A stretch of DNA of 64,000 bases from Allorhizobium undicola ORS 992 = ATCC 700741 (GTDB taxonomy: Bacteria > Pseudomonadota > Alphaproteobacteria > Rhizobiales > Rhizobiaceae). Below, piece by piece: positions 8,002 to 16,893 of this stretch (positions are counted from its first letter, which is position 1; every line of letters begins with the position of its first letter). The stretch spans positions 1 to 64,000 of the forward strand of contig NZ_JHXQ01000013.1 in assembly GCF_000621665.1 (NCBI RefSeq), written 5' to 3'. The position numbers were made by a program, and so were the translations under genes. The notes under the pieces were generated by a model that did not search any database, was not told the DNA's origin, and saw nothing but the letters and a program-made list of their open reading frames with translations.

Positions 8002-8037
8002 AAAAGGCCCGGCGAGACGGGGCTCGCCGGGCCTTTT
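8002..8037. terminator. strong bidirectional intrinsic terminator
   Basis: Perfect 15-bp arms AAAAGGCCCGGCGAG (8002-8016) and CTCGCCGGGCCTTTT (8023-8037) around a 6-base loop, with A and T tracts on the two sides. Its place downstream of the Omp paralog at 8194-8835 on the minus strand makes it that gene's terminator. Confidence 0.85.
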
Positions 8038-8092
8038 GTAAAAGACCAAAATAGGGGCTCTCAGAGCGCCTCTCTGCCTCGCCGAGCAAATA

Positions 8093-8135
8093 TTAGAGCC
8101 TTTCACCGTTTCACGGAAACGATGAAAGGCTCTAA
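8093..8135. terminator. two-step hairpin after Omp gene
   Basis: TTAGAGCCTTTCA (8093-8105) pairs with TGAAAGGCTCTAA (8123-8135), and inside it CGTTTC pairs with GAAACG around ACG. It may be an additional terminator or a rhizobial intergenic palindrome; a similar GTTTCCGTGTT hairpin occurs at 11258-11286. Confidence 0.5.
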
Positions 8136-8193
8136 TTGTTTGTTTCGACGCATTTCCGGACGCAAAAGCGAATACACTTTTGCTGGAAATGCT

Positions 8194-8835
8194 TTAGAAC
8201 TTCATGCCCACGCCGACATTGATGACATGCTGGTTGAGATCGGTGTCGATGCCGGAAATGTTCTTGCTGCCGTAATCGTTGTAGCGATATTCGCCGCGCA
8301 GGAAGACCTTGTCGGTCACGGCATAATCGACGCCGGCGCCAACGGTCCAGCCGTTGAGGGTTGCCTTGTCGTCTACGGTGCCGCTGAAACCGGCGCGGGT
8401 GGCTGTCCAGCCGCCTGCGGCGTAGATCAGTGTGCGATCCATGGCGTAGCCGACGCGGCCACGGGCAGAGCCCGAGAATTCGGAACCGAAATCGACGCCC
8501 GATGCAACGCCTTCCTTGTTCCAGTCATAGTTCACGTCGCCTTCAAGGCCGAGAATCACATTGCTGCCGACATCGAAGTTCCAGCCGCCGAACGCGCCGA
8601 AACGGCCGCCATCAAAGGTGTGGGAACCCAGACCGCTGGAAAAATCGCCGTTCAGCCAGCTATAGCCGCCCTGCAAACCGAGATAGCCGCCCGACCAGCT
8701 GAAGGCAGCGGGGGCAACGTCGGTGGCAACCGGCGGCGGTGCGGGCGGTTCGGAAACGGCATCCGCGGCAAGAGCTGCGGAAGACCAGAGCGCTGCCGCT
8801 GCTGCGGCCGAAGCCAGGGTCAGTTTCTTCATCAT
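8194..8835 (-). CDS. Omp25/Omp31-type outer membrane beta-barrel protein, paralog
   Basis: This 213-residue outer membrane protein is close in sequence and layout to the one at 7115-7753: a signal peptide (MMKKLTLASAAAAAALWSSAALA), a Pro-rich linker, GGYLGLQGGYSWL, GWNFDVGSNVILGLEGDVNYDW, GSARGRVGYAMDRTLIYAAGGW and a C-terminal Phe after VINVGVGM. A TCAGGAGT ribosome binding site lies before the ATG. The two genes are in the same orientation but separated by 440 bp with terminators, so they are likely transcribed separately. They differ mainly in the predicted surface loops (for example SSGLGSHTFDGG against SSGGASASDDFDGG), as expected for duplicated surface antigens. Confidence 0.92.
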   Translation of the reverse strand: MMKKLTLASAAAAAALWSSAALAADAVSEPPAPPPVATDVAPAAFSWSGGYLGLQGGYSWLNGDFSSGLGSHTFDGGRFGAFGGWNFDVGSNVILGLEGDVNYDWNKEGVASGVDFGSEFSGSARGRVGYAMDRTLIYAAGGWTATRAGFSGTVDDKATLNGWTVGAGVDYAVTDKVFLRGEYRYNDYGSKNISGIDTDLNQHVINVGVGMKF

Positions 8836-8919
8836 GTTCTACTCCTGATAACAGTCTGGGCGAGGGGATTACGCCGCAGGTACACACCGCAGCCATGTGT
8901 TCAAAAAATGGAGAGGCTG

Positions 8920-9135
8920 ATGAAAATTCTGAAAAAGGCAGTTCAGGCCGATCATATTTTCGTGCCGCTCGTGAAACATGCTGTGAGCCGCACTCGAAAC
9001 GCGGTTCGCTCGAAATGGTTCCCTGCGGTCTGTCAAAAGCCTGTGGAAAGGCCTGTAAGTCTCAGCTGGAAACGTTACGCCAACCTTTTAGAAACTCTTA
9101 ACCGCGATAATCCCGCATCAGATCAGGGAGCATGA
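8920..9135 (+). CDS. possible small basic protein before nuclease gene
   Basis: A 71-codon frame starts with ATG after GGAGAGG and ends two bases before the nuclease gene. The product (starting MKILKKAVQADHIFVPLVK) is basic and has no recognisable domain. The tight spacing and decent ribosome binding site favour a real gene, but the region is also where the promoter of the nuclease gene must lie, and codon use is not decisive. Treat as tentative. Confidence 0.3.
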   Translation: MKILKKAVQADHIFVPLVKHAVSRTRNAVRSKWFPAVCQKPVERPVSLSWKRYANLLETLNRDNPASDQGA

Positions 9136-9136
9136 C

Positions 9137-9916
9137 ATGGCGACGAAGGCACGCGGCACGAAGGGCAGGCGGCGCAAAACCAGCAGGGCGTCCAGCGGCG
9201 GCATGTGGCCGCTGTTGGCGGTGCTTGCCCTGGTAATCGGTGGAATCTCGGCCTATGACAACCGCAGCCAGCTTCTCAAGGTGGCCCATGGGCTGATCGG
9301 GGATGAGCGCAAGGGCGCAAGCCATGTGGCAGACGGCGCGCTTTCCGCCGCGCAAGCAACGGGTGAAAAGACCGGCTCGCTGCCGCCGCTGCCCATTCCG
9401 GCTCCCGTCAGGAGGAATGATCCATTGCCGCCCGCCGCAACGCCCGTTGCAGGGGTTGCGGCCTTGCAGCCCCTGCGCTCCGATGCGCCGTTGCCGCCAG
9501 CCAGTGGCAATGATGTCGATCAGCAGGTTGCCTCTCTTCGGGGCGGAATGGCAGAAAAACAGCGCATGTCCGGCAAGTTCTATTATTGCGGCACGAGCGG
9601 GCTGAACAATTGCGTGGTCGATGGCGATACCTTCTGGGTCAATCGCATGAAAATCCGCATGGCCGACATCGACGCTCCCGAAACCGAGCAGGCCAAGTGC
9701 AAATCGGAGCGCGATCGCGGATTCGCAGCCAAGATGCGGCTGCGGGATCTGCTCAATGCGGGAAGCTTCGAGCTGAGTTCCTTCGGCACGCGGGATGAGG
9801 ACAAGTATGGCCGGAAATTGCGGGTTGTAACGCGCGATGGCCGCTCGCTGGGCGCCATGCTGGTCGATGAGGGGCTGGCGCGTCCCTGGACGGGGCAGCG
9901 CAAGCCCTGGTGCTGA
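9137..9916 (+). CDS. thermonuclease-family (SNase-like) protein, membrane-anchored
   Basis: This 259-residue protein has a basic N-terminus (residues 1-20), a signal-anchor helix near 23-40 (MWPLLAVLALVIGGISAY), a Pro/Ala-rich linker, and a C-terminal staphylococcal-nuclease OB fold from about residue 145. The fold shows CVVDGDTFWVNRMKIRMADIDAPETEQAKC and EDKYGRKLRVV, containing the Asp, Arg and Glu positions of the active site, and ends with MLVDEGLARPW. Such Ca-dependent nucleases cut DNA and RNA; this one would act in the periplasm or at the outer face of the inner membrane. Four Cys residues in the domain may form disulfides. It is convergent with a small broken gene that begins one base after its stop. 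Confidence 0.88.
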   Translation: MATKARGTKGRRRKTSRASSGGMWPLLAVLALVIGGISAYDNRSQLLKVAHGLIGDERKGASHVADGALSAAQATGEKTGSLPPLPIPAPVRRNDPLPPAATPVAGVAALQPLRSDAPLPPASGNDVDQQVASLRGGMAEKQRMSGKFYYCGTSGLNNCVVDGDTFWVNRMKIRMADIDAPETEQAKCKSERDRGFAAKMRLRDLLNAGSFELSSFGTRDEDKYGRKLRVVTRDGRSLGAMLVDEGLARPWTGQRKPWC

Positions 9917-9917
9917 C

Positions 9918-10058
9918 CTAGCCCATGCCGATGCTGTGGAACCATTTGCGCGCGGCGGCGTTCATGCAGGTTACGCCGATGGAGAGGCTGATCCATAAGA
10001 AGAGGACGTGTTCGGATCACCTCTTCGGGAGGTCGTAAAAGCTTTCTGCTTTTGCCAC
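9918..10058 (-). pseudogene. small membrane protein gene interrupted by in-frame TGA
   Basis: On the minus strand a GTG at 10058, preceded by GGAGAAGG at good spacing, opens a frame VAKAESFYDLPKR, then TGA, then continues in the same frame as SEHVLFLWISLSIGVTCMNA and AARKWFHSIGMG to a TAG at 9918-9920. If the TGA were TGG, the result would be a 46-residue protein with one transmembrane helix (VLFLWISLSIGVTCM). The likeliest reading is a nonsense mutation of a small membrane gene. Readthrough, selenocysteine or a sequencing error are alternatives. It ends one base from the nuclease gene's stop. Confidence 0.5.
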
Positions 10059-10134
10059 TTTTCCGCCTTCTCCCCGACATGTGGCGGTAACATCATTCCT
10101 CTATGCTTTAATCACTTACAGGGAGAAGCGTAAC

Positions 10135-10359
10135 ATGACAGCCACCACCCAAGACATGACGATTTCCGAAGTCCTTCGTGATCCTATCATCCGCCAGGTT
10201 CTGCGTGCCGATGGCGTTTCGCTCAGCGCCTTTGCGCATCTTCTGGAAGATGCCGCCCGCCTGCGGCATAGCACCCTGGCCATGGACGGGCAGAATGTGC
10301 CGCAGCCTTACATGATTTGCGGTTCGGCTATGACGTCCACTTCTTGCAAGGGTATGTGA
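10135..10359 (+). CDS. small hypothetical protein
   Basis: This 74-residue protein starts at ATG 10135 after a GGGAGAAG ribosome binding site. The sequence MTISEVLRDPIIRQVLRADGVSLSAFAHLLEDAARLR is predicted helical and amphipathic, followed by a Cys-containing tail (YMICGSAMTSTSCKGM). The first half has the feel of small regulatory-type rhizobial proteins, but no family is recognised. A clear terminator follows, so it is a single-gene unit. Confidence 0.65.
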   Translation: MTATTQDMTISEVLRDPIIRQVLRADGVSLSAFAHLLEDAARLRHSTLAMDGQNVPQPYMICGSAMTSTSCKGM

Positions 10360-10381
10360 CATTGACATATCGGGGCATGTA

Positions 10382-10416
10382 AAACGCCGGTCTGCACGCC
10401 AGACCGGCGTTTCATA
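10382..10416 (+). terminator. intrinsic terminator
   Basis: AAACGCCGGTCT (10382-10393) pairs with AGACCGGCGTTT (10401-10412) around GCACGCC, with a T-rich tail. It closes the small gene at 10135-10359. Confidence 0.8.
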
Positions 10417-10619
10417 TTTTGTTTTCTATTTTGCGTATATCTTATAAATCCATACAACCTGCTTCAGCGCCGGCTGTTTTCCGGGAAGTCCATAAGGTCT
10501 TGCAGAGGTAAATTGAATTTGAGCGGGGGCGTGGATGTGACATTCTCATCGCACGCTTGTCAGACATCGCACCGATTATTTTCCGGTCGATGCGTAAAAC
10601 CAAGGGGTGAATTGCGGGA

Positions 10620-11084
10620 ATGAGCAGGCTTTTTCTCTGTTGGGGTGCAATGTTTGTTGCGGTCGCCGAAGCGGGCCATGCCGCTCAAACCACCGAGCCC
10701 CAGTTTGCCCAGGTGAATGGAACCTGCCAGCGGCTTGTGATCGGCAAGCAGGACATGACCGAACCTTGCGGCAAGGTGCTGGGGCGCAGCCTGCATTCGG
10801 ATGGCCGTACGGGCATCTATTTCTTTGTGGGGCAAAATCATATCGTCACCTTCAGCGGCACGGTCAGCACCGAGCGCAAGCGTGATTCGATGGAGGTCGA
10901 TACGATCAAGGTGGACCAGTTGCTGCTGAATGACGGGCGGGGCAAGGACCCGCAGCGTCTGGGTGCACGGGGCAAATGCGTAACGGCGCGCGTGACCGAA
11001 ACCACCTTTACCGTTTCCTGTTCCGGCACGTTGCAACAGGGCACGGCCTTTTCCGGCAGTTTCCTGATCGACAAGTCGCTTTAG
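10620..11084 (+). CDS. secreted hypothetical protein
   Basis: This 154-residue protein has a signal peptide (MSRLFLCWGAMFVAVAEAGHAA) and a mature domain of likely beta structure with four Cys (GTCQRLV, EPCGKVL, GKCVTARV, VSCSGTL), probably two disulfides in the periplasm. Segments such as GIYFFVGQNHIVTFSGTVS and TRVTETTFTVSCSGTLQQGTAFSG-like strands suggest a small beta-sandwich. No family is recognised and no catalytic motif stands out. It is followed by a palindromic repeat region that could terminate it. Confidence 0.7.
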   Translation: MSRLFLCWGAMFVAVAEAGHAAQTTEPQFAQVNGTCQRLVIGKQDMTEPCGKVLGRSLHSDGRTGIYFFVGQNHIVTFSGTVSTERKRDSMEVDTIKVDQLLLNDGRGKDPQRLGARGKCVTARVTETTFTVSCSGTLQQGTAFSGSFLIDKSL

Positions 11085-11228
11085 AGCATAATCCGACCGG
11101 AGTAAGCGAGGATCGACAAGCGCTCTACTGCATAATTCCTTAAATCGGAATCGATTTAAGGTGAAAATTATGCAGCAGATTTAAAGTGTTACAGCGCCGT
11201 GCGTTTGATAAAACGCACGGCGCTGTAA
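11085..11228. repeat. composite rhizobial intergenic palindrome (family 1)
   Basis: This stretch contains TAATCCGACCGGAGTAAGCG, then an inverted repeat TGCATAATT...AATTATGCA enclosing CCTTAAATCG/CGATTTAAGG, and then TTACAGCGCCGTGCGTTT (11189-11206) paired with AAACGCACGGCGCTGTAA (11211-11228). Related copies lie at about 24427-24537 and 48971-49333, and fragments at 37588-37632, 42706-42766 and 42938-42976. It resembles the RIME-type palindromic elements of rhizobia. Confidence 0.7.
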
Positions 11229-11257
11229 GATAATTCTTCCCGCGTGGCCGGCTGAAT

Positions 11258-11286
11258 GTTTCCGTGTTCTCCTGAAACACGGAAAC
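11258..11286. terminator. hairpin downstream of AGE epimerase gene
   Basis: GTTTCCGTGTT (11258-11268) pairs perfectly with AACACGGAAAC (11276-11286) over a 7-base loop, 25 bp after the end of the minus-strand gene. No U tract follows, so it could be a weak terminator or an mRNA end-stabilising hairpin. Confidence 0.45.
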
Positions 11287-11311
11287 AGTCTGATCTACAG
11301 GCGGCACACTT

Positions 11312-12565
11312 TCAAAGACCGTTCTGCGCAATCACCTTTGTCAGGCTGCCCTCTGCCGGAAACAGCGGGATAAGGCAGGCTTGAAGCGCGTGATAAATGT
11401 CGCCCTTGCCGGGGAAGAGGGTGTAGGAGGGGGAGAGATCTTCCGACAATTCCTCATGCCAGCCGCCATATTGCCGATCCAGACTATGGCTGGAGATGAA
11501 ATTCCAGATCTTGCGATAGCTTTCCTCGTGGAATTCGCTGGGGCTCAACTGGTTGAGAAAATGGGCGGCACCTGCGCCTTCGCAAAGCGGCCACCACAGT
11601 TTGAAGGTCTTGTCCGGGCGGTTGTTCCAGTCCAGCGTATAATGGAAGCCACCGCGCTCCTTGTCCCAGCCAAGCGACATGGACTGGAAAAACAGGCCGC
11701 GGGCGGCTTCCGGCATCCAGTCATGCTTGCGCCCGGAAAGAACCCAGAGCTGAAGCAGAAGGCGTGCCCATTCCAGCCAGTGGCCGGGCGTGGTGCCTGC
11801 GGGGCGGAACATTTCATTGAGGTGGTAATAATCCCGGTCCACCGTCCAGTTTTCATCGAAATGCTCGGCAACGCGGAAGCTTTCCTCCCTTGCGCGCCGG
11901 TTGATGATGAGATCGGCAATAGAAATGGCCTTGTCGAGATAATGGCTCTCGCCGGTCGCCTCATGCGCGGCCATCAGCGCCTCGGTCAGGTGCATGTTGG
12001 AGTTTTGCCCGCGATAGCCGGGCACGGGCTGCCAGTCTTCCGAAAATTCCTCGGCAATAGCGCCGTGGCGCTCTTCCCAGAACCGCTTTTCCAGTGTTTC
12101 GGTAATATCCTCCAGCATCCGGTCTGCAAGGGGGTGGCCAACGGTTTTGGCAGAAGAAGCCGCCAGCAGCACGAAGGCATGGCCATAGCCCTGCTTGGAG
12201 GCATCGGCGGCACCGTCATCATTGGCCTGCCAGTAATAGCCGCCATGCTTGCTGTCGCGGTGGCGATACCACAGATAATGCATTCCGTAATCCACCACAT
12301 CGGCACTGCCGGGGCGGCCCAGCAGATCGCCAATGGCAAAGCAATGCACCATGCGGGCGCTGGAATGAATGCCGCGGGCGGGATTGTTGGTGGCAAGCGG
12401 CTTGCCCTCGCGGGTCAGGTCGTAAAAGCCGCCCTTGGGGTTGATCGCGCCGCCCTGAAAGAAATCGAACAGGATGTTGGCCTGTTGCAGCAGCCATTGG
12501 CGATGATAGGGACGGGAAGCCCAGGTCTCGGGCGGCGTTACCAGGGCATTCGGGGTGTCCAGCAT
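11312..12565 (-). CDS. AGE-family sugar epimerase/isomerase
   Basis: The ATG at 12565 was chosen because GGAGGAAG lies just before it. The 417-residue protein is an (alpha/alpha)6-barrel of the N-acylglucosamine 2-epimerase (AGE) family. Typical segments are GGFYDLTREGKPL, HSSARMVHCFAIG, GYYWQANDDG, GYGHAFVLLAASSA, RGQNSNMHLTEALMAA, TTPGHWLEWARLLLQL and WWPLCEGAGA; conserved His residues in these loops serve as acid-base catalysts. The pattern fits the bacterial mannose isomerase/YihS-type aldose-ketose isomerases more than true GlcNAc epimerases, but the substrate cannot be fixed by sequence. It stands alone, divergent from metH. Confidence 0.85.
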   Translation of the reverse strand: MLDTPNALVTPPETWASRPYHRQWLLQQANILFDFFQGGAINPKGGFYDLTREGKPLATNNPARGIHSSARMVHCFAIGDLLGRPGSADVVDYGMHYLWYRHRDSKHGGYYWQANDDGAADASKQGYGHAFVLLAASSAKTVGHPLADRMLEDITETLEKRFWEERHGAIAEEFSEDWQPVPGYRGQNSNMHLTEALMAAHEATGESHYLDKAISIADLIINRRAREESFRVAEHFDENWTVDRDYYHLNEMFRPAGTTPGHWLEWARLLLQLWVLSGRKHDWMPEAARGLFFQSMSLGWDKERGGFHYTLDWNNRPDKTFKLWWPLCEGAGAAHFLNQLSPSEFHEESYRKIWNFISSHSLDRQYGGWHEELSEDLSPSYTLFPGKGDIYHALQACLIPLFPAEGSLTKVIAQNGL

Positions 12566-12712
12566 GTCTTCCTCCACTCACTACAATCCGGATGGCTTTT
12601 GCAGAAGCCTGCCAGCGTGATTGACCGGCCAGCAGGCGCCCTGCATCCTGCATGTCAGGTTTACCGGCGAGCAGGGCGGATGAAAACCATATTCTTTTTC
12701 TGTCACATGTTG

Positions 12713-12732
12713 ACATAAAGATATGTTTATGT
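12713..12732 (+). promoter_or_regulatory. palindromic operator upstream of metH
   Basis: ACATAAA GATATG TTTATGT has perfect 7-bp arms and lies 35 bp before the metH start codon. The same sequence, with one base changed in the right arm, is found at 40466-40485 before the ArsR-methyltransferase/metF operon. It is the best candidate for the binding site of that regulator. Confidence 0.7.
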
Positions 12733-12767
12733 GATTTCACGTTGATGCTTATGGAAGGAGTGCGCCT

Positions 12768-15700
12768 ATGCTCGATTCACTGTTTGGCCAGGAGGGTTCG
12801 AAGCGGGATGGCGCGGAAATCCTGAAAGCCCTGCAAAAGGCCGCGCGGGAGCGCATTCTTATTCTCGATGGCGCCATGGGCACCGAGATCCAGAATCTGG
12901 GTCTGGAGGAGGAGGATTTTCGCGGTGAGCGCTTCATCGGCTGCGCCTGCCACCAGAAGGGCAATAACGACCTGCTGATCCTCACCCAGCCGGATGCCAT
13001 CGAAGACATTCATTATCGCTATGCGATGGCCGGTGCCGACATCATCGAGACCAATACCTTCTCCTCCACCCGCATTGCCCAGGCCGATTACGAGATGGAG
13101 GGCGCGGTTTACGATCTGAACCGTCACGGTGCGGAGGTGGTGCGCCGCGCCATTCAGCGCGCCGAGCGGGAGGATGGCAAGCGCCGTTTCGTGGCGGGCG
13201 CGATTGGTCCGACCAACCGGACGGCCTCGATTTCGCCGGATGTCAACAATCCCGGTTTCCGCGCGGTTTCCTTCGACGACCTGCGGCTTGCCTATGGCGA
13301 GCAGATCGACGGGCTGATCGATGGCGGCGCCGACATCATCCTGATCGAAACCATTTTCGACACGCTGAACGCCAAGGCGGCGATCTTTGCCTGCGAGGAG
13401 CGCTTCGCCGCCAAGGGCATTCATCTGCCGGTGATGATTTCCGGCACAATCACCGATCTTTCCGGCCGCACGCTTTCCGGCCAGACGCCGTCTGCCTTCT
13501 GGTATTCGGTGCGCCATGCGCGGCCCTTCGCCATCGGCCTCAACTGCGCGCTGGGTGCCGATGCCATGCGCCCGCATTTGCAGGAACTCTCCGGCATTGC
13601 CGATACCTTCATTTCCGCCTATCCGAATGCGGGCCTGCCCAACGAGTTCGGCAAATATGACCAGACGCCGGAGATCATGGCGGAGCTGGTGTCCGGCTTT
13701 GCCGATGAGGGGCTGGTCAATGTGGTCGGTGGTTGCTGCGGCTCCACGCCTGCCCATATCCGCGCCATTGCCGAGGCGGTGAAGGGCAGGGCTCCCCGCC
13801 AGCCGCAGGAACACCGCCCCTTCATGTCGCTTTCCGGCCTTGAGCCCTTCGTGCTGACCAAGGACATTCCCTTCGTCAATGTCGGCGAGCGCACCAATGT
13901 CACAGGCTCGGCCAGGTTCCGCAAGCTGATTACGGCAGGTGATTACACCGCTGCATTGGCGGTTGCCCGTGATCAGGTGGAAAACGGCGCGCAGATTATC
14001 GACATCAACATGGACGAAGGCCTGATCGACAGCGAAAAGGCCATGGTGGAATTCCTGAACCTCATTGCCGCCGAGCCGGATATTGCCCGCGTGCCGGTGA
14101 TGATCGATTCCTCGAAATTCCCGATTATCGAAGCCGGGCTTAAATGCGTGCAGGGCAAGGCGGTGGTCAATTCCATCTCGCTGAAGGAAGGCGAGGAAAA
14201 CTTCATTGCGCAAGGGCGGCTCATCCGCAATTACGGCGCCGCCGTCGTCGTCATGGCCTTCGACGAGACGGGCCAGGCCGATACCTATGAACGCAAGGTG
14301 GAAATCTGCTCGCGCGCCTTCCGGCTCTTGACGCAGGAGGCGGGATTTGCGCCCGAAGACATCATCTTCGATCCCAATATCTTTGCGGTGGCCACGGGCA
14401 TTGAGGAGCATAACAATTACGGCGTGGACTTCATCGAAGCCACCCGCACCATTCGCCAGAAAATGCCGCTGGTGCATATTTCCGGCGGCGTTTCCAACCT
14501 GTCCTTTTCCTTCCGTGGCAATGAGCCGGTGCGCGAGGCCATGCACGCGGTGTTTCTCTATCATGCCATTCAGGCGGGCATGGACATGGGCATTGTCAAT
14601 GCCGGTCAGCTTGCCGTTTATGAAAGCATCGATGCCGAGCTGCGCGAGGCCTGCGAAGACGTGGTGCTGAACCGCCGCCCGGATGGCACGGAGCGGCTGC
14701 TGGAGATTGCCGAGCGCTTTCGCGGCACCGGCGCCAAGGAGGCCAAGGGGCAGGATCTTGCCTGGCGCGAATGGCCGGTGGAAAAACGGCTGGAACATGC
14801 GCTGGTCAATGGCATCACGGAATTCATCGAGGCCGATACGGAAGAGGCGCGGCAAAAGGCCGAACGCCCGCTGCATGTGATCGAAGGGCCGCTGATGGCG
14901 GGCATGAACGTGGTGGGCGATCTGTTTGGCGCGGGCAAGATGTTCCTGCCGCAGGTGGTGAAATCCGCCCGCGTGATGAAACAGGCCGTGGCCGTTCTCT
15001 TGCCTTATATGGAAGAGGAAAAGCGCCTTACCGGCGGCGACCAGAAAAAGAGTGCCGGCAAGGTGCTGATGGCCACCGTCAAGGGCGACGTGCACGACAT
15101 TGGCAAGAATATCGTCGGCGTCGTTCTGGCCTGCAACAATTACGAGATCATCGATCTGGGCGTCATGGTGCCTGCCACGAAGATCCTTGAGGTGGCGAAG
15201 GAAGAGAAGGTCGATGTCATCGGCCTTTCCGGCCTGATCACGCCGTCGCTGGATGAAATGGTGCATGTGGCGGCGGAAATGCAGAAGCAGGGCTTCGACG
15301 TGCCGCTGCTGATCGGGGGCGCGACGACCAGCCGCGTTCACACGGCGGTGAAGATCCATCCGCAATATCAGGCGGGCCAGGCGGTTTACGTCACCGATGC
15401 CAGCCGTGCGGTGGGGGTCGTCTCGGCACTTCTGTCTGAAGAGGGCAGGGATGGTTATGTCGAGGGCATTCGCGGCGAATATGCCAGGGTGGCCGATGCC
15501 CATGCGCGGGCCGAGGCCGAAAAGCAGCGCCTGCCACTCAGCTCTGCCCGCGACAATGCCGTGAAGATCGACTGGAGCGGCTACACGCCCACCAGGCCCG
15601 GCTTTACCGGCATCAAGGTCTTTGAGGATTACGATCTCAAGGAACTGGCCGCCTACATCGACTGGACGCCTTTCTTCCAGACATGGGAATTGAAGGGCCG

Positions 15701-16535
15701 CTATCCGGCCATTCTGGAGGATGAAAAACAGGGCGAGGCCGCCCGCCAGCTTTATGCCGATGCGCAGGCCATGCTGGAAAAGATCATTGCGGAAAACTGG
15801 TTCCGCCCCCGCGCCGTCATCGGCTTCTGGCCTGCCAATGCCGTCGGCGACGATATTCGCCTGTTCACCGATGAAAGCCGCATGGAAGAGCTTGCCACCT
15901 TCTTCACGCTGCGCCAGCAGCTTGCCAAGCGCGACGGCCGCCCGAATGTGGCGCTTTCGGATTTCGTGGCGCCGAAGGAAAGCGGCATTGCCGATTACGT
16001 CGGCGGCTTCGTCGTCACGGCGGGCATAGAGGAAGTGGCGATTGCCGAGCGCTTCGAACGCGCCAATGACGATTACTCCTCCATCATGGTCAAGGCGCTG
16101 GCCGACCGTTTCGCCGAGGCCTTTGCCGAACGGATGCATGAGCGCGTGCGCAAGGAATTCTGGGGCTATGCCAAGGATGAGGCGCTGTCCAACGAGGAAC
16201 TGATCGGCGAAGGCTATGCGGGCATCCGCCCGGCGCCCGGCTATCCGGCCCAACCCGACCATACGGAAAAGACCACGCTGTTCAGCCTGCTGCACGCCAC
16301 CGAAACCACCGGCGTAACGCTGACGGAAAGCTACGCCATGTGGCCGGGCTCATCCGTCTCCGGCCTCTATATCGGCCATCCCGACAGCTACTATTTTGGC
16401 GTTGCCAAGGTGGAGCGCGATCAGGTCGAAGACTATGCACGCCGCAAGGGCATGGACATTCGCGCGGTGGAACGCTGGCTGGGGCCGGTGTTGAACTATG
16501 TGCCGAAGGCGGCGGCAGGCGAAGAGGCCGCTTGA
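12768..16535 (+). CDS. metH: cobalamin-dependent methionine synthase
   Basis: Transfers the methyl group of 5-methyl-THF to homocysteine via methylcobalamin. The 1255-residue length and order are those of full MetH: homocysteine-binding barrel (about 15-335, Zn ligands in GLNCALG and GGCCGSTP), pterin-binding barrel (about 355-625, [12 protein letters not shown]), cobalamin-binding region (about 660-900, with the B12-ligand motif [10 protein letters not shown] near 776) and the SAM-binding activation domain (about 910-1235, with [12 protein letters not shown] and [12 protein letters not shown]). The GGAAGGAG site fixes the start. The presence of the activation domain implies reductive reactivation by SAM. 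Its neighbours do not belong to the pathway; metF lies 25 kb away but shares the upstream palindrome. Confidence 0.98.
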   Translation: MLDSLFGQEGSKRDGAEILKALQKAARERILILDGAMGTEIQNLGLEEEDFRGERFIGCACHQKGNNDLLILTQPDAIEDIHYRYAMAGADIIETNTFSSTRIAQADYEMEGAVYDLNRHGAEVVRRAIQRAEREDGKRRFVAGAIGPTNRTASISPDVNNPGFRAVSFDDLRLAYGEQIDGLIDGGADIILIETIFDTLNAKAAIFACEERFAAKGIHLPVMISGTITDLSGRTLSGQTPSAFWYSVRHARPFAIGLNCALGADAMRPHLQELSGIADTFISAYPNAGLPNEFGKYDQTPEIMAELVSGFADEGLVNVVGGCCGSTPAHIRAIAEAVKGRAPRQPQEHRPFMSLSGLEPFVLTKDIPFVNVGERTNVTGSARFRKLITAGDYTAALAVARDQVENGAQIIDINMDEGLIDSEKAMVEFLNLIAAEPDIARVPVMIDSSKFPIIEAGLKCVQGKAVVNSISLKEGEENFIAQGRLIRNYGAAVVVMAFDETGQADTYERKVEICSRAFRLLTQEAGFAPEDIIFDPNIFAVATGIEEHNNYGVDFIEATRTIRQKMPLVHISGGVSNLSFSFRGNEPVREAMHAVFLYHAIQAGMDMGIVNAGQLAVYESIDAELREACEDVVLNRRPDGTERLLEIAERFRGTGAKEAKGQDLAWREWPVEKRLEHALVNGITEFIEADTEEARQKAERPLHVIEGPLMAGMNVVGDLFGAGKMFLPQVVKSARVMKQAVAVLLPYMEEEKRLTGGDQKKSAGKVLMATVKGDVHDIGKNIVGVVLACNNYEIIDLGVMVPATKILEVAKEEKVDVIGLSGLITPSLDEMVHVAAEMQKQGFDVPLLIGGATTSRVHTAVKIHPQYQAGQAVYVTDASRAVGVVSALLSEEGRDGYVEGIRGEYARVADAHARAEAEKQRLPLSSARDNAVKIDWSGYTPTRPGFTGIKVFEDYDLKELAAYIDWTPFFQTWELKGRYPAILEDEKQGEAARQLYADAQAMLEKIIAENWFRPRAVIGFWPANAVGDDIRLFTDESRMEELATFFTLRQQLAKRDGRPNVALSDFVAPKESGIADYVGGFVVTAGIEEVAIAERFERANDDYSSIMVKALADRFAEAFAERMHERVRKEFWGYAKDEALSNEELIGEGYAGIRPAPGYPAQPDHTEKTTLFSLLHATETTGVTLTESYAMWPGSSVSGLYIGHPDSYYFGVAKVERDQVEDYARRKGMDIRAVERWLGPVLNYVPKAAAGEEAA

Positions 16536-16893
16536 GGCGAAACCGCGTTTGCAACGGGTGACGAAAGAGCCAGCCAGACAAAAATGCTGGCGCAGCAGGG
16601 TTTCGTGGAAAGGCTGCTGCGCCATCGCGCCGTTTGCTTTATCGCTTATCAGGTTCCTCGCAGCGCAACTGATAGGTCATCGCTTGATAGCGGCGAAGAT
16701 TGCCGGCTTGCATGTTCAGATGCCGGGGGCAATTTCCATTGGCTTTATGGGGCTTGCACATAAGGCAGCCGGCGCGGCGGTTTTTAGGTCGCTTTCGTTT
16801 ATGATGCATGAGTGTTCTCCGTGATCCGGCGCGGCCTCTCGCCGCCCGGGCATGTGGGAGAAATGGAAATTAGTTTTCGTCATAAGCGACCTT
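16536..16893. other. intergenic region, no feature seen
   Basis: The 358 bp between the convergent metH and Zn-dehydrogenase genes show no convincing gene or terminator. The only symmetry is a widely spaced GGTCGCTT/AAGCGACC pair (16787-16794 and 16884-16891). Confidence 0.4.

Larger units (their letters stand above)
7754..8193. other. hairpin-rich intergenic region between Omp paralogs
   Basis: No gene is seen here. The stretch holds four hairpins: a two-step stem with arms TTCTATCTAT/ATAGATAGAA and GTTTTTGCAG/CTGCAAAAAC (7866-7921), a small one, CTGAATTG/CAATTCAG (7941-7959), the terminator at 8002-8037, and the two-step stem at 8093-8135. A copy of the palindromic repeat with GCATTTCC/GGAAATGC ends lies at about 8150-8192. 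The 7866-7921 structure sits about 110 bp before the downstream Omp start and could be a leader structure or part of a small RNA. Confidence 0.5.

Noticed and set aside
12579-12767. Cobalamin or SAM riboswitch upstream of metH
   Set aside because: No B12-box-like or SAM-riboswitch core sequence could be found; the palindrome at 12713 explains regulation better.
12777-16295. A very long open frame on the minus strand opposite metH
   Set aside because: It lies exactly in the antisense of metH, has His/Arg/Gly-rich composition typical of the complement of high-GC codons, and no recognisable domain. The same is true of the long antisense frames at 24726-26465 and 59513-61411.
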